A DNA stretch of 20,427 nt, taken from positions 1 through 20,427 of IMG/VR virus record IMGVR_UViG_3300046804_000508. One strand, given 5' to 3'. Origin of the DNA: a virus. Shown here piece after piece: positions 14,144 to 20,427 of this stretch. The notes below the pieces were generated by a model. The model was given only the letters and a program-made list of their open reading frames with translations. It had not been told where the DNA came from and made no database searches. The number at the start of each line of letters is the position of its first letter. Within the stretch, counting starts at the first letter, position 1. The position numbers and the translations under genes were made by a program.

Positions 14144-14626
14144 TTAGTAGGGTTGTCCTGTAAATAGGTTAATGTTTGATGAATCTTCTCCACCATCACC
14201 GCCTGCTTGCGATGCGGCAAACTTTTGCTTACGCATATCCATAATGGCATTTTGGTTGATTAGGTTTTGAACATCAAACCCAACCTTCATTGTGCCAAAT
14301 AAAGACTCGGCGGCAGAAATACGCTTAGAAAGCGGGATTTCTTGATCGTCAAGGACTGCTTTTAATTGTCCAATTCCAGGAACCAAGTCTGGTGCTTTTG
14401 CTTCAAGCAATCCCGCAATACGACTGGCCGTATCAACAGACTTGGCTTTTTCCTTTTGTTGCTTGAAGTAATCACCTACTTGAGCAACACCTTGTCCAAT
14501 ACCAGCTCCTAAGTTAGCAAGTCCTTGTGCTTGGATCTCCGCAGCCCTTGTGAAGCCAGAGTAATCCTGTACAAACATCCGTGGGTCTACACCCGCTCCT
14601 AGCATCTGTCCTTGTCCGTATGGCAT
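14144..14626 (-). CDS. Small virion-type protein, unknown function
   Basis: This 160-aa protein begins MPYGQGQMLGAGVDPRMFVQ and has a Gly/Ala-rich amphipathic stretch (LANLGAGIGQGVAQVGDYFK, residues 37-56) followed by a helical region and a Gly/Asp/Ser tail. I do not recognise a family. The amphipathic Gly/Ala helix and its place between two likely internal virion proteins suggest a structural or ejection component. The ATG at 14626 lies 4 bp from the stop of the PAPS-reductase-like gene. Confidence 0.6.
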   Translation of the reverse strand: MPYGQGQMLGAGVDPRMFVQDYSGFTRAAEIQAQGLANLGAGIGQGVAQVGDYFKQQKEKAKSVDTASRIAGLLEAKAPDLVPGIGQLKAVLDDQEIPLSKRISAAESLFGTMKVGFDVQNLINQNAIMDMRKQKFAASQAGGDGGEDSSNINLFTGQPY

Positions 14627-14630
14627 ATTA

Positions 14631-15437
14631 TTAGTCTTTCATGAAAGATGGAATACTTTGGTCAAACCAAGAAACCCGTTGTGAAATGTTTTCAATTGTA
14701 CAATCCAGCTTTGGACAATACACAAATTTAGGGGCCGACTCCCTACGGTCAATACAAGCGGTGCAAGCGTGTACATAGTCACAATTGTGCGTTCTGTCAA
14801 CCTTCTCTGACCATTTACCATTTACCTTTTCATATCGGCTTGTCTGGATCGGCACATTGTTTTCCTCACAATACTTGAACACATCGTCATGTGTCCAATT
14901 GCGCATTGGATAGAAAGCATTGCATTGACCTGGGTTAACCCGAACATCTACGCGAACGCCTGCATCACCACCATAGATCGGGTCAGAGTCACAGAGTTTG
15001 TGACCAACTAGCATCCCATCCCACCCAGCGATAATACCCGGATTCTTTGGGCGGTTGTAAATATCCATCGCACAGACCCATGGCTTTCCATCTTCTATTG
15101 GCGTGATGCCAGTAGGGCAAGTCATATCAGTGTTGTCGAAAATGTACTTATTCTGTACCTCAAACTCATCTCCAGTTTGTTGGAATGAAAAAAATGTTGG
15201 ATGCCATGTGTACACCTCAAGACCCCATTCCTCAATGATGCGATTCTGGAATGCGTATTTACTAGGCTGCCATTGCTCTCGGTAGAATACGACTGGAACT
15301 TTTACTCCTACCTTCTTAAACACAAGGTCAAGCAATGCCATGCTATCTTTGCCACCGCTCCAAGCAAGGCACGGTTTTTTAGAGACACTTAAACATGTCT
15401 CAATGTTCTTGATAGCGTTTTGTACCTTTTTAAACAT
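14631..15437 (-). CDS. PAPS-reductase / ATP-pyrophosphatase family enzyme
   Basis: This 268-aa protein has the ATP-binding PP-loop SGGKDS at residues 27-32, the signature of the PAPS reductase and N-type ATP pyrophosphatase superfamily, and a GHKLCDSD segment further on. The C-terminal part is Cys-rich (HNCDYVHACTACIDRRES, then YCPKLDC), suggesting a bound metal or Fe-S cluster. Family members reduce PAPS or activate substrates by adenylation, including sulfur-transfer enzymes; the substrate here cannot be told. It is embedded among virion genes, with TAATG overlap to the gene before it, so it is made late with structural proteins. No other sulfur-metabolism or DNA-modification gene is visible in the window. 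Confidence 0.85.
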   Translation of the reverse strand: MFKKVQNAIKNIETCLSVSKKPCLAWSGGKDSMALLDLVFKKVGVKVPVVFYREQWQPSKYAFQNRIIEEWGLEVYTWHPTFFSFQQTGDEFEVQNKYIFDNTDMTCPTGITPIEDGKPWVCAMDIYNRPKNPGIIAGWDGMLVGHKLCDSDPIYGGDAGVRVDVRVNPGQCNAFYPMRNWTHDDVFKYCEENNVPIQTSRYEKVNGKWSEKVDRTHNCDYVHACTACIDRRESAPKFVYCPKLDCTIENISQRVSWFDQSIPSFMKD

Positions 15438-16252
15438 TAGATTGCAACAATCGCAGCCCCACCAATAGCTCCACCAGCAGACATTAGTCCAGCACCATAA
15501 GATGCTTGCGCTTGTGCGTTAGCCGCTTGAGCGTTGACGATATTCTGCCTATTGGCTGCACCAAGATTGAGCGCGGACCCAATATCAAATAGCTGTGGCG
15601 TACCAGCACCAATAGCGCCGAGTCCAAGACCTATCATCTGCTGACCAGTCTGGTAAGATAGTGGTTGGGAACCAAGAAGTTGAAGACCCGGCTGCGTGTA
15701 GAATTGTCCAGCAAGATTGTACGCTTGTTGACCAGCTTGTGCTGCCTCGGCTCGTTTCTGAGCAAGTACATTCTCACGCCCCATAACTTCTGACGCAATA
15801 GCAGCATTTCCACCAAGACGACCGGAAGCCTGCGCTGCCTCTCTAGCAGTCTGTTGATACATGCGTTGCTCCTGTGGTGTTACACCTTGAGCAGATGCGT
15901 AAGCTCGTTGCGACTCTTGCTGCGCTTGTTGAACTGCTGCCGCTTGTTCTGGAGAAAGGGAAGCCATTAACCCGCGAGTAAGACCAGCTTGCCCCGTCAT
16001 CTGACCAAGCTCGGCTTGTCTGGCTGCGCCAAGTTGCTCTGCTGTTCCTTGTGTGAATTGCGGGGCAAGACCCATTATTCCAAGACCAAACTGAGAAACA
16101 TCGCCAAGGTTAAGTTGTTGGAGTTCTGGTCTATATTGCTGTTCAAACGACAATATTCCGGGCATTGACTGCTGGTATGCAGACAACATTTTTGATAGAT
16201 CTCCAGATGGATCAAATTTAGGAGGTTTAACCGCTTTAGGTTTACTGGCCAT
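15437..16252 (-). CDS. Ala/Gln-rich virion protein
   Basis: This 271-aa protein is rich in Ala, Gln and Gly. It starts with a Lys/Pro-rich stretch (KPKAVKPPKFDPSG), has long Gln/Ala helices at residues 75-175 (LSPEQAAAVQQAQQESQRAY) and ends in a Gly/Ala hydrophobic segment (GLMSAGGAIGGAAIVAI) that could insert into a membrane. Such composition is typical of small internal virion or head-tail proteins in environmental podoviruses, but I recognise no named family. Its TAA overlaps the next ATG (TAATG). Confidence 0.6.
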   Translation of the reverse strand: MASKPKAVKPPKFDPSGDLSKMLSAYQQSMPGILSFEQQYRPELQQLNLGDVSQFGLGIMGLAPQFTQGTAEQLGAARQAELGQMTGQAGLTRGLMASLSPEQAAAVQQAQQESQRAYASAQGVTPQEQRMYQQTAREAAQASGRLGGNAAIASEVMGRENVLAQKRAEAAQAGQQAYNLAGQFYTQPGLQLLGSQPLSYQTGQQMIGLGLGAIGAGTPQLFDIGSALNLGAANRQNIVNAQAANAQAQASYGAGLMSAGGAIGGAAIVAI

Positions 16253-16256
16253 TGAA

Positions 16257-16595
16257 TTAACTTTCTTTTAACTTTGAATAAAATTTGTACATATCTCGTA
16301 CTCTTATTTGATCAGAACTCTTAAATGATCGCTGGAATGCAATAAAGTCGTAGCATTGAATGTATTTTTGCAATGCTTTACGCATGTCTCCGGTTGTGAA
16401 TGTAACAAACAATGTATCTCCTTTATCAATGTGTACTGCCTGTGTTGGGTCTTCTTTGTAGCAACTAAAGCCCATAGCAAAGCAATCCATATCGCAAACA
16501 ACAATACCATGACATAAGTGCCATGTGAGAAATTGTTGGAAGTCGATATTGTCTTGCTCATAAATTGCTATTGCTTTGGCTAGGTGCTGGTTCAT
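16257..16595 (-). CDS. Small conserved-type phage protein
   Basis: This 112-aa protein contains a Cys-containing core (HGIVVCDMDCFAMGFSCYKE) and the segment DTLFVTFTTGDMRKALQKYI, and ends in a basic helix. The pattern is familiar from short phage proteins next to tail or internal virion genes, but I cannot name the function. The codon usage is strongly A/T-rich, like the adjacent fibre gene. Its ATG overlaps the stop of the fibre gene by 4 bp (ATGA), so the two are probably translated together. Confidence 0.6.
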   Translation of the reverse strand: MNQHLAKAIAIYEQDNIDFQQFLTWHLCHGIVVCDMDCFAMGFSCYKEDPTQAVHIDKGDTLFVTFTTGDMRKALQKYIQCYDFIAFQRSFKSSDQIRVRDMYKFYSKLKES

Positions 16596-17452
16596 CCAAT
16601 AAACGCTACAGATATTTCAGACGAGTTTCTATCATTTGAACCAGAATCAACACATTTTAATTGAATAGACGATGTTGATTTTGCTCCAAGTAAAGCCGCT
16701 CCAATTGTAACATCTCCATTATCATTGATGTCTCTACCGCCGCCAAAGAATGCATAATTTGCATTTGGCATTGCAGTTGTAAAATTAACGGTAAAAGCTC
16801 CAGTTGCAGTTTTTGTTATACTTGAGATGTTTCCGCTGGAATAAATATATCTATCGGTGTTGTTCAAATTTGATGATCCAGAAGCATCTCTAGTCATGTC
16901 AAATACAACCCAAGCCCTAATTCCATAAATAGGAGTAGATCCAGATGGGATTGGCATATTAGCTGATCCGAATGTAACTCCACCAGTGGAAGATAATGTA
17001 ATAGCACCAGTTCCTGTGTTGATAATGTTAAAGTCGCCATTTATACCAGCATCTCGCCTTAATCTACACTCAAAGTCGGTAGGGGTTGCTGCGGAATGGA
17101 AATCAACAAAGCATGCGTAGTCTGAAACAGTGCTTGTTCCTACCTCAATAGCGTTTTGCTGAACGGCGAATACACCCCCAGTTGCCGTGCTTGTCCAGCT
17201 TGGCCCATTGGTTGAAAGTTTTGTTGGCGTCACAGAACCATCCGTAATTGCAGTGGTGGTTACCGAGTTTGCCGCCATCTCATTGGATGTGATTCCACTA
17301 CCTCTAACAGCCAATTTACCAGAAACAACTTGAAGCGTTGTTCCTTGAATCGCATCTCCAGTAAAAGTAGTCTCGTCGATAAGGTTATTCAGCTTATCGC
17401 TTGTAACCGTATCGGTTCCATTAAATGTGTAAGTGGTATTTACAACGCCCAT
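16592..17452 (-). CDS. Tail fibre or receptor-binding-type protein
   Basis: This 286-aa protein is Thr-, Ser-, Gly- and Asn-rich, as phage fibres are. The N-terminal 85 residues contain short shaft-like repeats ending in ITDGSVTPTKLS, a motif frequent in fibre proteins. The C-terminal part (residues 165-286) is beta-rich with an IYSSGNISSITKTATGAFTV stretch and ends in a hydrophobic strand, like a trimeric tip domain. It lies 5 bp after the nozzle-like gene, consistent with a tail-attached adhesin. There is no enzymatic (depolymerase) motif that I can see, so simple binding is more likely than degradation of a polysaccharide. Confidence 0.65.
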   Translation of the reverse strand: MGVVNTTYTFNGTDTVTSDKLNNLIDETTFTGDAIQGTTLQVVSGKLAVRGSGITSNEMAANSVTTTAITDGSVTPTKLSTNGPSWTSTATGGVFAVQQNAIEVGTSTVSDYACFVDFHSAATPTDFECRLRRDAGINGDFNIINTGTGAITLSSTGGVTFGSANMPIPSGSTPIYGIRAWVVFDMTRDASGSSNLNNTDRYIYSSGNISSITKTATGAFTVNFTTAMPNANYAFFGGGRDINDNGDVTIGAALLGAKSTSSIQLKCVDSGSNDRNSSEISVAFIG

Positions 17453-17456
17453 GAGA

Positions 17457-20153
17457 TTATTTCTGTGATATAATTTGTCTATTAGTTATAGAACCAAAAA
17501 CTTGAATAGAGTGGATCTTAGGGGAACCAATAGTTCTTGTCAATGTCATGGTTCCTGTGTACCCGCGCACGCCACCAAGCCTACAACGGATGCTTGCAGT
17601 TTCAGACTCACCTGCTCCATTTGCAATTAGCGTGGTTCCACCGAGGAATGTGGTGGTGCTTCCTATATTTACCGAGGAGTCTGGATCTTCAGCCGCAAAT
17701 GCAATGTCGTACTCGGCCTGCTCGTTTACAAGTGCCTGCATTTGAACTTGAGCATCGGTGAATCGCTTGCGCTCAAGCGTGCCAATGTCGTATCCTCTGC
17801 TTACAAGATACGAATTTATTGCAGCAGACTGGCTGTTACTGGTGTTATCCACTCCAAGGTAGTCTGTATTAGATTCGCTAGACTCCATCTTGTGTAAACC
17901 TCCATTGGCTGCGATAGCATAGAGGTCATTACGCACACCCGCAGTGGCAACCACAAAGTCTTCGATCAAAAACCTAGAATCTCCGTATGTATCCACTGAT
18001 TCCCAGCCTTTATTGAGGAAATTATACACCAATACTGCGTTATTTCCACGCGCATCGTTGCCATTTGGCACGGAATCTAGCGGCACTGCGATGTAGTATC
18101 GGTTATCGTGGAGGATTGCTACAGACTTGTCGGCCAAATTCTTATTGATTCGGTCAATGTACGGCTGGATGTTCTTTGAAAGCGGCTCCTCTGTGCCGCG
18201 AAGATTATAATCGTTAAGGAAGGTGAGTCCATAAACCCCGTTATCCGACAGGAATAGCATGTCAGCACCACGCATGACCACCGTCTTACGAGCCAAACAG
18301 CCAACTTCGCCAGTCAATTCGGTCACCACGGTGTCTGCTAGACTTCCCTGTGTGCCTTTAACTTGGTGGATGCTGTTTCGGTTAAGCACAATCAGCGCAT
18401 CCTCGTAGAATCCGTGCATAGCCACCACATAGTCTGCCGTGCCACCAGAGATTCGGAACTGGTTAGCAATCTGGTCGAATGTGGTGGTATCCAGAATGTC
18501 GGATGCCACGATCTCATCGGTGATTTTTCGGCTAGTGTAGGTAGGGGCTAGGTCTGTCCCGCCTTGCTCGTAGTAATATGGAACCCAGATTCGACGCTGG
18601 AAGTAAGTACCCCAAGGCGCACCGGGTTGGTGCATAAAGCCACCTCCAACAGAAAATCTACCACCAACCTCAATTTGTTGCGAACTAGATCCAGAACTAA
18701 CATTTGAAACTGGGGCGTAAAATTGAAGTTGCGTAGTAGTTGCCGAAACTAATTGGAGGCTTTTCCCAACTAGTGACGAAAAATCTGGGATTGTGCATTT
18801 GTAAACAGTAACGATATCACCAGCAATAAGTGTTGTGTTGCCAGTAATAGTCATGGTCACTAATCCATTTGTCGCAACGATATTGCTTCCGTTTGCGCTG
18901 AATGTCTGTGGTTGGGTGTACGGGCCTCCGGGTGACAGGGTGAACCCATCAGTTATGGTGGCATCTATAATTCCAAAAGTAACTGTCTGACTTGTAGGCC
19001 CAACATATGTAAATGTATCCTTATCGATGATGGACGCTACGGTAAATGTACCGTTAGGTGGCGTGCCACCAGTAAGTCCCGCAATCACTACAGATGCTCC
19101 AGCGGTCAACCCATGCTCACTGACGCGCATGGTAACAGTCGTGGTTCCAGCTTGTGAGGAGGAAATCACAGGTCGTCCATGTGGATACCACTCCAACGCC
19201 TGCTGTCCGTCACGGAAAAGCATGACCTTATCAAAGCATTGGATCATGTCGCAGTTCTGACCAACTGTAGCACCAACTGGGTACGACAAGGTCGTTGCCG
19301 TCATGGGTGTGGTGGAGATGTCGATCTTCTTAGCCAGAGTCTCTAGAGCAACGATGATGTACTCCTTGTTGGAGTCGTTGGGGTCAGAGAATACGCAGGA
19401 GGCTAGAACCTCGCTGGCGGCAGCATCGTTGATGTTAATCTGTGTGATGCGTGGAGTGGCTCCAAGAGCAACCGCAGTGACCCCAGTAACAGGGAAGGTA
19501 AGGGTATTTGCCGTAGCCGCAGTAACAGCCTTGATGCCATTATTGTCCGTGCCAGTAAAGGTAATCCCAGAAATTGCAAGGTTGCCCGGAACACCAATAG
19601 TCAACCCATGCCCAGCCACCGTAATGGTAACGACATTCGAGGCGTAGGATACAGCGGTGATTGCCCTAAAGTTCTGAGTGAGGTTGCTAGCAGTCGTACT
19701 GGCACTTGTAGTATAAGACCCATCAGCTCCAGTAAGCGTGTACTGGAATGTGTTGGTGGCCACGCCAGAAATGGTAAATGTACCATTTGGATTTGTTCCG
19801 CTAGTGTAACTAACACCAGAAATGTACACAGAATCACCATTGGCAAATCCGTGAGACGCAGCAGTTACCGTAATAGTAGTCCCAGATCGAGTAACGCTTG
19901 TGACTGTCTTCTGAACCACAAGCACATGGAACGGAAGCTGAAGCGGATTGCCACCAGTAGTCAATGCAGGGCTAACCAATTGGACATTCTTCCGAGGCTT
20001 CCAAAACCCCTCCATGCGACCATTTACGCTCTCGCGAACCTCTCCGGGCTGGAGCTGGTTAAGCTGTAATCGCTGGTTGACGGAAACAAACCCACGATCA
20101 CCATCTGCGGCGATAGGGTCGTCTAAGCCACCAGCCGAGCGGTATTGGGACAT
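17457..20153 (-). CDS. Tail nozzle-like protein with inserted beta-repeats
   Basis: This 898-aa protein has a beta-propeller-like second half (residues 500-780) with strands such as DALIVLNRNSIHQVKG, DMLFLSDNGVYGLTF and NNAVLVYNFLNKGWESVD, resembling tail tubular protein B/nozzle proteins of podoviruses. Four modules of about 55-60 residues are inserted in the first half (about 84-142, 166-224, 330-385 and 420-480). The first three share a pattern of HGF or HGL, a V-x-I-x-G strand, then NGTFTI or a similar strand; the fourth is more diverged. Such repeats occur in many environmental phage tail proteins and may decorate the tail or bind a surface. It follows the small structural gene with TAATG overlap. 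The nozzle assignment is by resemblance of the strand pattern. Confidence 0.65.
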   Translation of the reverse strand: MSQYRSAGGLDDPIAADGDRGFVSVNQRLQLNQLQPGEVRESVNGRMEGFWKPRKNVQLVSPALTTGGNPLQLPFHVLVVQKTVTSVTRSGTTITVTAASHGFANGDSVYISGVSYTSGTNPNGTFTISGVATNTFQYTLTGADGSYTTSASTTASNLTQNFRAITAVSYASNVVTITVAGHGLTIGVPGNLAISGITFTGTDNNGIKAVTAATANTLTFPVTGVTAVALGATPRITQININDAAASEVLASCVFSDPNDSNKEYIIVALETLAKKIDISTTPMTATTLSYPVGATVGQNCDMIQCFDKVMLFRDGQQALEWYPHGRPVISSSQAGTTTVTMRVSEHGLTAGASVVIAGLTGGTPPNGTFTVASIIDKDTFTYVGPTSQTVTFGIIDATITDGFTLSPGGPYTQPQTFSANGSNIVATNGLVTMTITGNTTLIAGDIVTVYKCTIPDFSSLVGKSLQLVSATTTQLQFYAPVSNVSSGSSSQQIEVGGRFSVGGGFMHQPGAPWGTYFQRRIWVPYYYEQGGTDLAPTYTSRKITDEIVASDILDTTTFDQIANQFRISGGTADYVVAMHGFYEDALIVLNRNSIHQVKGTQGSLADTVVTELTGEVGCLARKTVVMRGADMLFLSDNGVYGLTFLNDYNLRGTEEPLSKNIQPYIDRINKNLADKSVAILHDNRYYIAVPLDSVPNGNDARGNNAVLVYNFLNKGWESVDTYGDSRFLIEDFVVATAGVRNDLYAIAANGGLHKMESSESNTDYLGVDNTSNSQSAAINSYLVSRGYDIGTLERKRFTDAQVQMQALVNEQAEYDIAFAAEDPDSSVNIGSTTTFLGGTTLIANGAGESETASIRCRLGGVRGYTGTMTLTRTIGSPKIHSIQVFGSITNRQIISQK

Positions 20154-20413
20154 TAGGCGTAGTACGCAACAACCGTACCAGAGCTAATCCGCACCTTGGT
20201 GAAGATACCACCAAGACCAGCACCCGCAGGAATGGTCTTTCCATCGAGGTTGATGATGTCCGCTAGGTTGCCAGCAGTCTCGCCAGAATCGGCCAAAAGT
20301 ACGCTGTCCTCAATCGCTTGAATCCAACGGAAATTGCCAGTAGCACTGTCAGCACCAGTAAGCACAATGCCTCCCTGCTGACCCTGTAATTCATAACTAT
20401 CTCCTCTTGGCAT
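20153..20413 (-). CDS. Small structural protein, unknown function
   Basis: This 86-aa protein starts MPRGDSYELQGQQGG and is made of short beta-strands and glycine turns (IPAGAGLGGIFTKVRISSG). The size and composition resemble small capsid decoration or tail-associated proteins, but no family is recognised. The ATG at 20413 is the only in-frame start. A purine-rich AGAGGAG lies within its first codons, not upstream, so its ribosome binding site is uncertain. The upstream region is cut off by the window edge 14 bases away. Confidence 0.55.
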   Translation of the reverse strand: MPRGDSYELQGQQGGIVLTGADSATGNFRWIQAIEDSVLLADSGETAGNLADIINLDGKTIPAGAGLGGIFTKVRISSGTVVAYYA

Positions 20414-20427
20414 ACTTGACTTTTTCT

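Noticed and set aside
14143-14250. N-terminal extension of the 13099 gene to 14250.
   Set aside because: It would run over the last 36 codons of the preceding gene. The ATG at 14142, one base after that gene's stop, is far more natural for this phage.
1-20427. CRISPR arrays, insertion sequences, integrase or attachment sites.
   Set aside because: No regularly spaced repeats, transposase, integrase or flanking direct repeats of the required kind were seen.

Overview
The window is part of a tailed double-stranded DNA bacteriophage genome, carrying the virion structure and DNA packaging module of what looks like a short-tailed (podovirus-type) phage. The evidence is an SU10/DUF5309-type major capsid protein, an acidic scaffold protein, a P22-style portal, both terminase subunits, a nozzle-like tail protein and large internal virion proteins, with no tape-measure or tail-sheath gene seen. 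The host cannot be named from sequence. Shine-Dalgarno sites are often weak or absent, and many genes are joined by TAATG or ATGA start/stop overlaps. Nearly everything is on the minus strand, so transcription reads from high to low coordinates.

Layout in the direction of transcription: 20413-16257 holds a small structural protein, an 898-aa tail nozzle-like protein with inserted beta-repeats, a tail fibre-like protein and a small conserved protein. 16252-10001 holds an Ala/Gln-rich virion protein, a PAPS-reductase-family enzyme, two smaller proteins and a 1030-aa internal virion (ejection-type) protein. 9956-6384 holds TerS, a zinc-ribbon protein, TerL and a 59-aa protein. 6412-3403 holds an AT-hook protein, the portal, a DUF6496-type protein, a Lys/Gly-rich mini-protein and another small protein, ending at two hairpin terminators. 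After a plus-strand island (3274-2142) come scaffold, major capsid protein and the start of one more gene that runs off the left edge.

The most striking feature is in the terminase large subunit gene. An intein of 295 codons is inserted exactly inside the Walker A P-loop (between GGNR and SGKT). It has intact splicing blocks, but instead of an in-frame homing endonuclease it carries an HNH endonuclease gene on the OPPOSITE strand (8065-8580 +). The terminase frame stays open straight through the antisense of that gene, so one stretch of DNA reads as an intein linker on one strand and as a homing endonuclease on the other. The endonuclease codons never form an antisense stop in the terminase frame.

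The second notable feature is the plus-strand island. A sigma-70-region-4-like protein (2783-3274 +) is preceded by about 640 bp without a credible gene. That stretch is dense in inverted repeats, has a candidate plus-strand promoter and contains a pseudoknot-like arrangement. It may be a structured RNA or a long regulatory leader.
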